Of a stretch of DNA of 64,000 bases, positions 15,809-27,700 are shown in pieces. The position numbers and the translations under genes are program-made. This DNA comes from Oscillospiraceae bacterium. GTDB taxonomy: Bacteria > Bacillota > Clostridia > Oscillospirales > Acutalibacteraceae. Every line of letters begins with the position of its first letter. Positions within the stretch are counted from its first letter, which is position 1. The stretch covers positions 1 through 64,000 of the forward strand of contig SVOY01000002.1 of NCBI GenBank assembly GCA_015066105.1, in the 5' to 3' direction. The notes beneath the pieces were generated by a model. That model saw nothing but the letters and a program-made list of their open reading frames with translations, made no database searches and was not told the origin of the DNA.

Positions 15809-16133
15809 CGCAATACCTCTTTGCTTCGTAATGTTCACGGATGAACTTTTCAACTTCTCTTAATTTTACCAGCTCTGTATTTAAGTCAGGTACATTTAAA
15901 ATTCCGTTTGCATTGATATAAAACAAAATCTGATTGATGTTGTTACCGACAGCTCTGACTTCACGAATGAGTTTTTTATAATCAACAGGCGGAGCCTGCG
16001 GCGGTACATAGCCTTCAAGTAAAAGACGGATGAGCCTTCCTTTATTCAATTTTGTTTCCTTACAAAGTCTGCAAAGGTTTTCGTATTCTTTTTCATTGAA
16101 ACAAACTTCAAATCTTATAGGTCTACTTCGCAC
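15795..16133 (-). CDS. mobC: MobC-type relaxosome protein
   Basis: 112 aa. It has an N-terminal ribbon-helix-helix-like segment (IRFEVCFNEKEYENLCRLC) and the MobC core VRAVGNNINQILFYINANG, followed by a helical tail. MobC proteins bind oriT and help the relaxase open the nic site. Its start overlaps the end of a small membrane-protein frame, its stop overlaps the relaxase start, and the candidate oriT lies just upstream. Confidence 0.88.
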   Translation of the reverse strand: MRSRPIRFEVCFNEKEYENLCRLCKETKLNKGRLIRLLLEGYVPPQAPPVDYKKLIREVRAVGNNINQILFYINANGILNVPDLNTELVKLREVEKFIREHYEAKRYCVGNG

Positions 16134-16234
16134 GGTATCAATCCTTTCCTTTTAAAAATTGCAACAGCAACTGCTCCTGCAACATTTAAAGTGATAGCGA
16201 GCAGAAAAAGACATACGGATGCTGCTGTGCTCAT
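16115..16234 (-). CDS. Small single-pass membrane protein (39 aa)
   Basis: The minus strand encodes MSTAASVCLFLLAITLNVAG, then AVAVAIFKRKGLIPCEVDL: one membrane segment plus a short basic tail. AGGAGG lies 8 bases before this ATG; another ATG two codons earlier is too close to the ribosome site. It overlaps mobC by about 19 bases. From memory, comparable tiny membrane proteins occur beside mobC in Tn1549-like elements, but their function is unknown to me. Confidence 0.7.
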   Translation of the reverse strand: MSTAASVCLFLLAITLNVAGAVAVAIFKRKGLIPCEVDL

Positions 16235-16261
16235 TGGCATTTCCTCCTTTCATTGGGGTCT

Positions 16262-16316
16262 TTTAGGGGTTACCCCCTAAACAAGCGGATTTGTCCGGAC
16301 AAATCCATTGCTTGTT
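16262..16316. other. Candidate origin of transfer (oriT)
   Basis: Directly upstream of the mobC-relaxase genes lie a stem TTAGGGGT/ACCCCCTAA at about 16263-16280 and a perfect 20-bp palindrome at 16287-16306 (ggatttgtcc with ggacaaatcc). The palindrome is extended by ACAAGC/GCTTGT to span 16281-16315. Inverted repeats next to mobC are the usual setting of oriT in MOBP systems. The nic site itself cannot be assigned by eye. Confidence 0.55.
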
Positions 16317-16343
16317 AATACTAATGCCATCAATTTTACTGTT

Positions 16344-16601
16344 TTAATAGAGCTCGTCTATGAGGCATTCCTCGTAATCGTCCATAGGACAATTTTCACA
16401 ATCCGCATCACACGTAACCGTGTTGTGTTCACCTTCGGTGAAGGCTTTGATGAGCGTAGCTTCATCGCTCATGCACTTTGTAAGCAGGTCAGTGTTCTCG
16501 ACGATGTCCTTGACCTTTCTTTCCGCTTCCTTGTCAGAGCGAGCCATAACCTTCATATCAATATTTCTGACCTGCATAACAATAACTTTGTACTCTTTCA
16601 T
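16344..16601 (-). CDS. DpnD/PcfM-like small protein with Cys cluster
   Basis: 85 aa. The N-terminus MKEYKVIVMQVRNIDMKVMA followed by RSDKEAERKVKDIVEN resembles the DpnD/PcfM fold also seen in the next gene upstream. The C-terminus has a compact cysteine cluster (CDADCENCPMDDYEEC) that could bind a metal. A near-ideal GAGGAGGTGAT lies 5 bases before the ATG. It is probably a conserved accessory protein of the element; function unknown. Confidence 0.7.
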   Translation of the reverse strand: MKEYKVIVMQVRNIDMKVMARSDKEAERKVKDIVENTDLLTKCMSDEATLIKAFTEGEHNTVTCDADCENCPMDDYEECLIDELY

Positions 16602-16615
16602 TTTTCATCACCTCC

Positions 16616-17176
16616 TCATCTGCTTAAATCTTTTTCGGGATTGAAACGGACAGCGTTGATTTCATCACCGACGGAATAAAATCTTTCGGGAAGTTTAAAT
16701 TCTTTTTTTGTTTCTGCAGCTTCTTCTTCGGTGAGGCTTATAAACTCATCACCGTTCGTGCCGCAGACAAAACAAGTGCCGGCAATAATGTCAACAACTC
16801 TTCCGTCCTCGTCACGCATAGCACGGCAATAATCCAAGCCGTCGTTCTTGCCGTCACGGTTATGAACAACAACTCTGCTGTCAAGCTGATACATATCAAT
16901 TCCTCCGCCGACAATTTCTTTCATAGCTTCGTAGGTGGAATCAATCTCTGTAACCTTTGCAATCTTTCCCGGCTGCAAAAGAACAACTTTTATTTTTTCC
17001 TGCGGCTCAACTTCTTCCGCATCAAAATTGATTTCAGAAAAATCATCGGCATCAAGAATGTAATCACCTTTATACCAATTTTCTGTTGCGATGTGCTGTG
17101 CCTCTTCCAAGCTGTTTGCTTCGACATACACATCTCTTTTCAACTTCTCGGTAATCGTTACCTTGTACTCACTCAT
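16616..17176 (-). CDS. DpnD/PcfM plus DUF3846 protein
   Basis: 186 aa with two recognisable parts. Residues 1-47 are a DpnD/PcfM-type segment (MSEYKVTITEKLKRDVYVEA, ENWYKGDYILDADDF). Residues ~60-165 are DUF3846 (IKVVLLQPGKIAKVTEIDST, GGGIDMYQLDSRVVVHNRDG, IIAGTCFVCGTNGDEF). Both are common in clostridial conjugative elements and are of unknown function. It overlaps the primase-like stop by 4 bases and has GAAAGGA about 10 bases upstream. Confidence 0.8.
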   Translation of the reverse strand: MSEYKVTITEKLKRDVYVEANSLEEAQHIATENWYKGDYILDADDFSEINFDAEEVEPQEKIKVVLLQPGKIAKVTEIDSTYEAMKEIVGGGIDMYQLDSRVVVHNRDGKNDGLDYCRAMRDEDGRVVDIIAGTCFVCGTNGDEFISLTEEEAAETKKEFKLPERFYSVGDEINAVRFNPEKDLSR

Positions 17177-18120
17177 AAAGCATCAGTCCTTTCATAAGAA
17201 TTTTTATTTTCATTTTTCAAGTGACACAGATAATCGTTCACATCTTTTCCGTAAGGTACAATGTGATTTATAACTTCATATCTCTCTGATAAAATTTTTG
17301 AAAGATGTTCTGCAACCTTTTGTCCCGGCTCATCTTTATCAAGGTGAAGGTGAATGGTTTTAATTCCTTCACTCTTTTCAACAAGTGATGTAAGAGCAAG
17401 AGGTACAACAGAATGTTTTTGAGTAATGTTAATACCCGAAAGAGAAACAAGGCACTGACCTTTTAAATCAGCGCCTTGCATTTTTTCTATTGTCATATAT
17501 GAAATTAAATCTATTGCACTTTCAAAAATGTGAATGGTATCTGCGTCCTTCTGTGTCAGACGAAATGAAAATCTTTTATCACTTCCGCTGACATCACAGA
17601 AAAATCTTTTAGCGTTTGTTGAACGCATTGTAGCGTACCTTGCAGTTCCTTTTTCATCGTAGCCGACAAAGACAACATTGTTACGGTAAGAACTTTGATA
17701 TATCATACCTTTATCAATGAAAAAGTCTATTACTTCTCTGAAAATTCCTCGACTCAAAAGATATGAAACTGCTTTGTCATTGTTCTCTGCTTTCTTCGGC
17801 AGAGAAAACTTTTTAGGAGGCGGCTTCGCCTTATGATAAATCTCCTTTGGTATAACCATCTGTGTGCCGAGAATTAAACCTACCGCATCAAGGAATTGCA
17901 TTCCTTTGACTTTAATAAGATAGTCGAGAGCACTCTTTCCGCCGATACCTCTTGACCACCACATCCACCGTCCGTTAGAAATTTTCAAACTGTCGTGAGT
18001 GCGAGTGGAATAAACTCTTCTTGAAATTCTTTTAAGCTCGTAAGCCTCATAGTATTTCAGATAAGTCAGCAGGTCCATTTCTCTTGCACGGTTTATATCA
18101 CTTTCAGAAAACTGTGTCAT
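17173..18120 (-). CDS. DUF3991/Toprim primase-like protein
   Basis: 315 aa. The N-terminal ~110 residues match DUF3991 (EMDLLTYLKYYEAYELKRIS, WWSRGIGGKSALDYLIKVKG). The central and C-terminal parts form a Toprim domain, with IHIFESAIDLISYM at about 198 and HLHLDKDEPGQKVAEHL at about 258 carrying the conserved Glu and DxD-type residues. Such proteins are thought to prime replication of the transferred strand, though activity is unproven. It starts 1 base after the DUF3848 stop, so translation is coupled. Confidence 0.82.
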   Translation of the reverse strand: MTQFSESDINRAREMDLLTYLKYYEAYELKRISRRVYSTRTHDSLKISNGRWMWWSRGIGGKSALDYLIKVKGMQFLDAVGLILGTQMVIPKEIYHKAKPPPKKFSLPKKAENNDKAVSYLLSRGIFREVIDFFIDKGMIYQSSYRNNVVFVGYDEKGTARYATMRSTNAKRFFCDVSGSDKRFSFRLTQKDADTIHIFESAIDLISYMTIEKMQGADLKGQCLVSLSGINITQKHSVVPLALTSLVEKSEGIKTIHLHLDKDEPGQKVAEHLSKILSERYEVINHIVPYGKDVNDYLCHLKNENKNSYERTDAL

Positions 18121-18121
18121 A

Positions 18122-18460
18122 CTATCGACTGTCCCTGCCTTCTCTTTTTTTCAAAAGTGTTACAAGCTCATCAGCAGTGTTTTCAATGCAATCAAGGATT
18201 TCTTTCATATGATCGCCTTCGTGCTTTTCCCAAGCTCCGAACAATTTACTGAGGGGTTCTTTCTCCTTCAAAAGAGCCTTGCACTGTTTAGGTTCCAACT
18301 CATTTTCTTCGAGAGATAAAAGTATGTCTTCTCGTATAACAAGTTCATAGGCACACTCAATAACTGTTTCGGGTGTTGAGTTTTTAAGTTTTTCTATGAA
18401 CTCTCGGTGCTCATTTTGCATCTTTTCATAAAGTAAAATGTTTAATTCTTCTGCTGTCAT
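18122..18460 (-). CDS. DUF3848 domain protein
   Basis: 112 aa, acidic and helical. The pattern MTAEELNILLYEKMQNEHRE, TPETVIECAYELVIREDIL and LLSLEENELEPKQCKALLK is typical of DUF3848 proteins from clostridial conjugative elements. The family has no known function. AAGGAG is 9 bases before the ATG; the start overlaps the preceding gene's stop (AAATGA). Confidence 0.78.
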   Translation of the reverse strand: MTAEELNILLYEKMQNEHREFIEKLKNSTPETVIECAYELVIREDILLSLEENELEPKQCKALLKEKEPLSKLFGAWEKHEGDHMKEILDCIENTADELVTLLKKREGRDSR

Positions 18461-18711
18461 TTAACACAACTCCTTAAATTAAAATTAGGGCAAATGATAA
18501 GCTCTGCCCTGAAACTTTGTTTGCATTTGTTGTTGCACTTTTTACATTGTTCGTTGTATTCTATTATACATTTTTGATTTTGAAAGAACTTCCATTCTTT
18601 CTTTTTGCGTTCATTCAAGTTCTTAACTAAAGAAACGATTGAAGATAAAAGATGCGAGGAAAAGCTTCTTATTTTATCTTGCATAGCTTCGTTCTTTTCT
18701 TTCAGGTTCAT
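18457..18711 (-). CDS. Small Lys- and Cys-rich hypothetical protein
   Basis: 84 aa, basic, helical at the N-terminus. It has a cysteine cluster QCKKCNNKCKQ at about 55-65 and two more Cys near the C-terminus, so it may bind zinc. A GAGG motif lies about 9 bases before the ATG. The start overlaps the last ~12 codons of the giant helicase gene, and the stop overlaps the DUF3848 start. I do not recognise the family. Confidence 0.6.
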   Translation of the reverse strand: MNLKEKNEAMQDKIRSFSSHLLSSIVSLVKNLNERKKKEWKFFQNQKCIIEYNEQCKKCNNKCKQSFRAELIICPNFNLRSCVK

Positions 18712-21700
18712 CAGAACTTACCTCACCTTCATCAATCTCATTGTCCTTGTGGTCCATATCAAGCATAGCATTAAGCTCAGCCAAGCGTTCACTTTTCTCT
18801 TTGAGCTCTTGCTCTTTCGGGAAAGGTCTTGCTATTTCAGCCTTTGCATTTTCAATCTGTTTTTCTGTTTCCGCAAGTTTTTCCCTGCAGGCTTCAAGCC
18901 TGTCAGGCAGACGAGAGATAAGGTTATCAAGTCGAGTGATGTTACCCTGAATGTCAGCACCGACAGATATACTGTGCTGCAATGCACCCTCAAGAGTTAC
19001 ATTGTATTCCTTTTCAAAGCTGTTAAAGGATAAGTACATATTAAAGCCACGGTAAGTACCGATGTATTTCTTTTCAGGTGAAGTCATTGCGTGACACAGT
19101 TCAAGAATGGCAGAGCCTGCCGCTTTCTTATCATTATGTGCTACACCTTCAATCACCATTGTAGATATACCGTCCTCAACCGGAAATGTGTTATCCTTTG
19201 CAAGCTGAATGTCATTCTCGTAACCGTCTATAAGTATTTCGTATGTCTTTATGTCTGTCGGGAATTTCTTTATCAGCTTGTCCTCAAGAGCATACCTCTG
19301 ACTTAAATGGCTCTGATAAAGAAGCTTAAGCTTTGATACCTCAATATCCAAGTCCATTTTCTCCTTGATATACGGATTGCCCGTTGCAAGAGCTTTAATC
19401 TCTGCATAAGATAACGCCTGCTCGTCAACATCTTCTGCTGAACGCACAGGCGATTTGGAAGTCATAATCTGACCGATAAATTTCTGCTTGTTCTCTACAA
19501 GCTGATAGAGATAAGCATCAAAGGTTTCCTCGGTAACATAAGAGTAAATCTCAACTTCGGGATTTTCGTTACCCTGACGGATAATACGGCCCTCTCTCTG
19601 CTGAAGGTCAGCAGGTCGCCACGGACAGTCTGTGTGATGAATTGCAATTAGCTTCTTCTGCACATTGGTACCTGCGCCCATCTTCGCTGTACTACCTATA
19701 AGAACTCTAACCTTGCCTTCACGGACCTTGGAAAAGAGTTCTTTCTTTTTTGCTTCCGTGTCAGCGTTATGGATAAATGCAATTTCATTTTCGGGTACAC
19801 CTTTTGCAATGAGTTTCTTCTTAATGTCATCATAAACATTAAACTTACCGTCATTATGTGGAGTAGATAAATCACAGAAAATAAGCTGTGTAGATTTCTG
19901 CTCTGCTGTCTTTTCCCAAATCTTAAAGACATTATCTGCACAAACAGACACCTTACTGTCAGGCTCATCGGGAAGCATTTCATTGGTAAGGCGTTGGTCA
20001 AGTGCCAACTTTCTGCCGTCATTGGTTATGAGCAGCATATTGTCTTGGCTTGAATCAACCATTTTGTTTCTTACCTTTTCAGCTCTCTCACCGAGTGAAG
20101 CAACAATCTCTTTCTGAATGTCCGTAGGCTTAACCGCAATGTTGTGGTAGTTTGCTTTGGGAACGGGAAGATTAAGCATATCAGCCGTCTGAATATCCGC
20201 AACCTGCTTGAACATCATCATAAGCTCAGGTAGGTTATAGAACTTGGCAAAGCGTGTCTTGGCTCTGTATCCCGTACCTTCGGGAGCAAGCTCAATAGCA
20301 GTAACAGTTTCACCAAAGGTGGAAGCCCAAGAATCAAAGTGCTGAAGCCTTTTATCCGAGAGTGCGTCGTACTGCAAATATCTCTGCATTGTATAAAGCT
20401 CTACCATTGAGTTTGAAACAGGCGTTCCTGTAGCAAACACAACACCCTTGTTCCCGGTGACTTCATCAAGGTAGCGGCACTTCATATAAAGGTCGGATGA
20501 CTTCTGTGCTTCCGTCTGTGCTATACCGCCTACATTACGCATCTTTGTATAGAGAAAAAGATTTTTGAAACTGTGTGCTTCGTCAACAAAGAGTCTGTCA
20601 ATGCCCAATTCTTCAAAGTTGATTACATCATCCTTACGGCTTTGGTCGTTGAGCTTATCAAGTTTTACTTCAAGAGATTTCCTTGTTTTCTCAAGCTGCT
20701 TAATGGTAAACTTTTCGCCTCTGTCATACTTTGCCTGCTCGATGCCGAGAGTGATTTCATCAATCTGCTGCTCAAGCATATACCTCTGTCTTTCAATGCT
20801 TATGGGGATTTTCTCGAACTGTGAGTGACCTATAATAACAGCATCGTAATCACCCGTAGCAATTCTCGCACAGAACTTCTTTCTGTTCTTTGTTTCAAAA
20901 TCTTTCTTTGTAGCTACAAGAATGTTTGCAGACGGATAAAGCTGTAAATACTCCGTTGCCCATTGCTCTGTAAGGTGATTAGGTACAACGATAAGCGATT
21001 TGTTACAAAGACCGAGCCTCTTGCTTTCCTGTGCCGCCGCAACCATTGTAAAGGTTTTACCTGCACCGACCACATGAGCAAGAAGAGAGTTACCACCGTA
21101 CATAATTCTTGCAACAGCGTTCACCTGATGCTCTCTCAACTTGATTTCAGGATTCATTCCGCTGAAGGTTATATGACTTCCGTCATATTCTCTCGCTCTC
21201 ATTGAGTTGAATGTATCGTTATACATTCGGCAGAGTCTTTCTCTTCGCTCCGGGTCTTTCCATATCCAATCCTGGAAAGCCTGCTTAATCATTTCCTGCT
21301 TACCCTGTGCGATGGCAGTTTCTTTTTTGTTGAGAACGGGTTTACGGTTTCCGTATTCATCCTCAACATAGTCGAAGATACGGACATCCTTAAGATTAAG
21401 AGTATCTTCAATAATTTTGTAGGCGTTAATTCTCGGCGTGCCGTAAGTATTTTCTGCCATAACATTCATTCGGTCATAGCTCTTGCCCTTGATTGCCCAT
21501 TCACCTGTAAGCGGAGAGAAATTTACCTTCATATTGTACTGACAATATCGGGGAGTTCTTAATGTTTCAAAGATAAAATCCTGAACATCATCAGTAGGAA
21601 GCCAAGTGGCTCCGAGACGAACAGAGATTTCACTTGCATCCAAATCCTTCGGCTGTACCTTTTCAAGATATTCAACATTGATGTTGTAATCTTCGGGATA

Positions 21701-24700
21701 AAGCTCTGCACTTCTTTTGGCAAGTGCCAGCTTTTCACGGACATTGCCCGAAAGGTATTCATCTGCTGTGAGATATTTGTCCTGACCGTCATGCTCGTGG
21801 GTGTGTAAGGGATTAAGGAAGATTGTTCCTTTCAGCTCTTCAAAAAGCACCTGTTCTGTCTTACATGAAAGAGAACACATATACGGCATATCAACTCTTG
21901 CTTTATCTCCTATTGAAACGGCCAGTGCTTCACTTGCTGTTTCTACGGAGGTAACCTTAATATGCGGCTTGATTGTTCTCTTGGTAAACATATCTGCTTT
22001 TCTTTTAAGCTCACCGTTTTCACCTATAACCTCAAGAGAACAAAGAAGATAATATGAGCTGTCATCAGAGAAAACTAAACGGTTAGCTCTTGAATTTATA
22101 AGGCCGTATTTCTTCGTAAATCGGTCATAAACCTCGTTGAGCTTATCCTGAGCTGATTGTATAGCCGAGTCGGGATGATCCTCTGTCTGAAGCTGTATAA
22201 GCTCTCTGACACTATCTCTTATTTCAACCATACCCTTGATACGGTTTTCTGCAGTTGCAGAAACCTCAACAGCATTCATACGGCTGTTTTCTCTGTAATA
22301 CACCTGACCGTCAACAACAGTAAAACTGAAATTCCTTACATCGGGGTCTGCAGGTATTGAATTATCAACCGCTTCTCCCGCTTCCTGAATTTCAACCTCC
22401 GTTATCTCTGCGTGAATGTTCTGTACCGCTTCACTTAAAAGGTCAGAAAGCTCTCTGTCCTCATAAGGCTTACAGGTAAGGGACTGACCGAACTGTGAGG
22501 ATTCCATAACCATTTCGCCAAGCACCATTTCGGGATGGTCAACAAAATATTTGTTATATTCATTACCGTTCTCATCACGGTCAAGATGCACCCAATCAGG
22601 CTCCTCGGTCACAAGGGTATCTCTCTTTTGCAAGAAGATAATATCCGATGTTACCTCCGTTCCTGCATTAGCCTTGAATGTGTTGTTAGGCAAACGGATA
22701 GCACCGAGAAAATCAGCTCTCTGTGCTATATACTTTCTGACATTGGAGTTTCTTTTGTCAAGTGTACCCGATGAGGTAATGAAAGCAACAACACCTCCGG
22801 GGCGTACCTTGTCAAGTGTCTTACCGAAAAAGTAATCGTGAATAAGCCAATTATGCTTGTTGTACTTTCTGTCGGACACACCGAACTGACCAAAAGGCAC
22901 ATTACCGATAGCTATATCAAAGAAACTGTCGGGTAGGTCTGTTTTTTCATAACCCTGTACCGCTATGTTGGCTTTCTGATAAAGCTGCTGTGCAATTCTG
23001 CCCGTAATACTGTCAAGCTCGACACCGTAGAATTTACTGTCCTTCATACTTTCGGGAAGCAAACCCATAAAGTTACCGACACCGCAGGAAGGCTCAAGGA
23101 TGTTGCCCGTCTTAAAGCCCATATTTGTAAGTGCTTCATACATTGAACGGATAACAACGGGAGGAGTATAGAAAGCGGTAAGTGTGCTTTCTCTTGCGGC
23201 ATCGTACTCTTCGGGAGAAAGAGTAACGATAAGCTCCTTAAACTCATCTGCCCAATTTTCCTTGCTTTCATCAAAGGCATCGGCAAGACCGCCGAAGCCT
23301 ACATACTTTGAAAGAACTTCCTGTTCTTCGGGTGTAGCAAGTCTGTTTTCAAATTCAAGATTATGCAATAGGTTTATTGCATCCATATTAGCTCTGAATT
23401 TTGCTTTAAGACCGCCTACACCGAGGTTATCATCGGTTATGACAAAGTTATGCTTTTGACTTTCGGGAACGTCAGGCTTAAGAAGTTTAGGTTTATGCTC
23501 CTCTTTCTTTTCCCATGCCGGAGTAAGGTCTGCTTCTTCAGTCTTAATTGTCTGAATAACAACATCATAGGGCAGACCGCTTTTTTCTCCTGAAATTTCT
23601 TCAACCTTTTCAGTTGTGTAGCTTTGTTTCGGCTCTGCAAGGTGTTCACGGACAAAATTTATCTTCTCAACACGGTTAATCGGATAAAAAGATGAGGTGT
23701 CCCTCATTGACACGTCGCCAAAGACGGGGTCAATCTTTTCAATGATGTATTTATCACCGTCAATTATTACCTCTTTACCGATAAGGTCTGCATCACTGAT
23801 TGGAGTAATTCTTGCCTTTTCGTCCTGCAATGCTTTGATTAACACATTGGCAAGGTCAATATCCTTTTCATCCGTACCGTATTCAGATTTGATTTCTTCC
23901 AAGCCTTTAATGGCTTTGTCAATATCTTCGGGAGTCTGCAAATCAGATGCAAACTTTTCTGCAAGGTCTTCCTTACTTTCTCCAGCTTCAAGAGAATCGC
24001 GGAAATCAAAGAAATCAATGTCCTCATAAAAATCTGCAAGCTTTTCAAAAAGATCCTTACTGAGATACGGACTTGGTACTGTTGCAAAACGCTGTGGTGG
24101 GTCAAGCTCATTTAAAAACTCAAGTGGAATTGTTTTTCCGTCCTTGTCCATATACACGGCAATAAACATTGTTTCACCGTCTTTTGCATCAGCTTTAATA
24201 TCCTTTTCAAAGCTGTCCGCATTGGTGTATTCAATGGTATCGCTTCTTTTACCGTCAGCATCAAAGTAATCTATTCTGCCGACGGGAGTTGTTTCCTTCG
24301 GTTCGTCCTTATGAATTGATACCATTGTAGCCGTATCTCTTTCACCGCTTTCAAGTGAGGATACAGTTACATCAAATCCCCTGTCATTAAGAAGGTTGAT
24401 GTATGTTTCAAGTGCGTGCTTAGGTAGCCCGACAAGCGGAGCTCGTTCATCATTTCCAATAGATCTTGATGTGAGCATAAGGTCAAGAGCTTCCGCAACT
24501 TTTTTTGCATCACTATTGTATGCTTCAAAGAAATCTCCGACCTGATAGAGAACAATGGTATCGGGATGTTCCTCTTTAATCTTAAGGTAGCTTCTGTATA
24601 ACGGAGTTAAGTTGTTACCCTTTAAGGAAATGTTGTGTATATTAGCATATTCATTAAATCCTGCAAGCAGCTTTTCATCCAAGCCGAGAACACCGCCGTC

Positions 24701-27700
24701 CTTATCATAGACAAAGACTTCATCCGTAAGGAAACGGTAGAAATCTCTGCCTTTCCAAGTGTTATCTTCATCCTTTGCAACAAGTGTTCCGTCCTCATAG
24801 GAAAGCTCTATATCCTCAATTCTCAGTGCAGAAAGAATATTATACAAAACCTTTGTTTCTCCCGTTTCAGGCTGTACAAAGGTAAGAACAGGCTTATCCA
24901 TTTCCTGTGCCGCAGAAAGAATTGAAGTCATTGTTTCATCTGTTAAGTCCGTCAAATCGGGCTTACCGTGAAATTGCTCTAAGGCTTTTCTGAAATCTTC
25001 GGTGTCGTTATCTGCAAGCTCTTGTCTTGCGACTGTTCCGAGATAATCAAAAAAACCATCCGCTTCTTTATGAGCATCGACGGCTTCAAATACATCTGCA
25101 AGATAGAAGTGATTTATAACGAACTGTCCTTTCCCGTCATTACCGTCGGGATTGTAATAGAGCCAATCAAAGCTACCGTTTTCCTTATTGATAAAGAAAG
25201 CATCAGTATAGTTGGCATCCAATTCATCAGGAATAGATAAAATATCTTCTGACAGTGCAGGATACCTGTCAATAACACCTTTATCTAAAGTCATTACTGT
25301 AAGAGAAACATCATTTTCATTAAGCTTTTTTGAGCAATAGCTGAGATTAAAATCAAGCACCTGAAGATAAGGAACAAAGACATTTCCGTAGAAATTCTTT
25401 CTGCTTACAACATATCCCGTGTGCTTTCCGAGAATTTCAGCATCCTTACCGAAAGCAAAATAAAAGGGCCCTATATGCGTAAGAAGCACACCGTCAGGGT
25501 TTTCCTTTTTGATCTGCTCATACTGAACAATAAAATCCGGCTTATTGCTTTCATCAATTTCTGCTTCAGGTTGCTCTGAAAAAGCAGGTCTTTCTACCTC
25601 AATTTCTGTTCTCAAATGATTGTTTGCGGGATTTTCCTTAACCTTTTTCTCAAAATCTGATTTTGAGAATTCTTTTGTAAACAGCGGAAACTTACTGTCA
25701 CTTAAAACAACCGTGTCTTCAAAAGAAAGGATGCTGTATTCATCTGCACCGATATATACGGTGTCACCGAGCTTGTATTCATATCTGTATTCTTTAGGCT
25801 GTTCAGCTTCTTCGGGAGCTTCATTAATAAAGGTGCGAATATCATTTTCTCTTTTCCATTCAGCTTCTTTCAGCATTTTATCGGCAAGCCATTGAGGATA
25901 ACTTGCCTTTTCTTTAGGATTTAAATATCTGTCAAGCCTTATAAGCTCGGATATGCGTTTTTCAATATAGTTCCATTTAAAAAGAACACGCCTTTGCGGC
26001 ACACTGTAATGGTCAGAAATCTCAATGCCCTTTGCATCGTGATTTTCCCAATATCCGCTGCCGGGGATAGCATCAGTATGACCGCCTGTACCGTATTCAT
26101 CTTTGAGAAACTTAATGTTTTCTTCCTTTGACAAACTTTCAGAAAAGTGTCGGTAAATACGCATCTTACCTTCACTGAAACCGCTTCCTACACCAAGAAT
26201 ATAGTCGATAGCTGCCTGCGGTAATGGAAGAACGGCATCCTTTACCTTATCACCGATAAACTCTATCTGATTGTTGGCACTCGGCAAAAGAAGTGCCTGC
26301 GGGTCTGTCCATTCTTCAAGAAGCATCATGCCGAAAATATCTCTTTCAACACCGTGCCATCGTCCCCATACTTCGCTTTCAGGATTGTTTCTGTCGCCCC
26401 TGAAAAAGTGTATAGCGTCGGAATATGCTTCTATACCTGCCTTTACTCCGTTTGAAAGTGTTATTTCATAAGGCTCAGAGGTAAAGAAGGACTTAATAAA
26501 ATCGCCACGTTCCTCTCTGTCAGAATGACTTTCATAGAAGGTGGCGATTTCATCAATATGTGAGCGAAGATAAGTTCTTAAAAGCTCATTTTTTTCTTTG
26601 TCTTGGTGATAATAGTCAATGCCGCTTCCACGGCCATTGAAGTCGTGTCCGCTTAACTGTAAATCAGCTCCTTGAGAACTATCTCCTCGGCCGAGTGGCG
26701 GATGTTGTTCATCATCTGCACCCAAAGCATCTGATTGTTCTCCTTGAGCTCTTCCGTCACGCCCTGTGCTTTCATCATCTGTTCTGTCAGGCGTTCCAGC
26801 ATCTCGTTCGCTTCGTCCTCGGTCTTCTTGAGCGTTCTCATCAATGTGCCCTTGGTTATCAGAAGCATATACATTCCCGACTTGTTCTGCTGCAGGAATT
26901 TCATCCTCATCATACCGTACCTGCCAAGAGTAACGTTCTCCTCCTGCGGAAGTTTGATGTTCGGGATTTTGTAATCTCCCACCTGTCTGTACTGAATCTG
27001 TGACATTTTCATTGCTCCTTTCGGTAATTTCTTTTTCTTTTGCACCTTCATCATAGTCAATTTCCTTTTCTTTGACAAATGTGCGATTCCTTTTTCTCTC
27101 ATTTTTCTGAAGATTTTTTACCGTGCTTTCAATTTCTCTTATACCCATTTCGGAAATATCACTCAAAGCATTACCGAGCTGTACAACAACCTCGTGAGTG
27201 TTGAAATTGAAAATAGCCTTGAAATCTTCAAAGTCATAGAACGAGTCTGCATCAAGACCGCACCTTTTCATCATCATATATCCGACACTGCTTGAAAGTG
27301 CATCCTTAAAGATTACAGAGATATTGTCGCTGTCGAGCTCTTCAAGAAAGCTACCATTCTTTACCTCTTCAAGTACAGAGATATAGTCGAGGGCATTATC
27401 CTCAACCAAGTTTCTTGCAGTATCATCAATAACGGACTCAAGACCGCCCTCTGCTACCTCACCGAAAGCATTACTTAAGGCTTCGCTTATCTCGCTGTGG
27501 TATCTTTCCTTAACCTCCCAACGGGGTACCTCATAGCCGTAAAATGAGTTTGTGTCCGATACATCAAAAACATATCTTAACCTTTGTTTGCCTGATGCGT
27601 AGTCAAACAAGGCAATACCCGATGCACCTCGGTTAACCCAACGCTGCATCTTTTCGTTCCAAAAGCCTATCTCAGCACAAGCTGTTGCTTCGGGCTTTTG

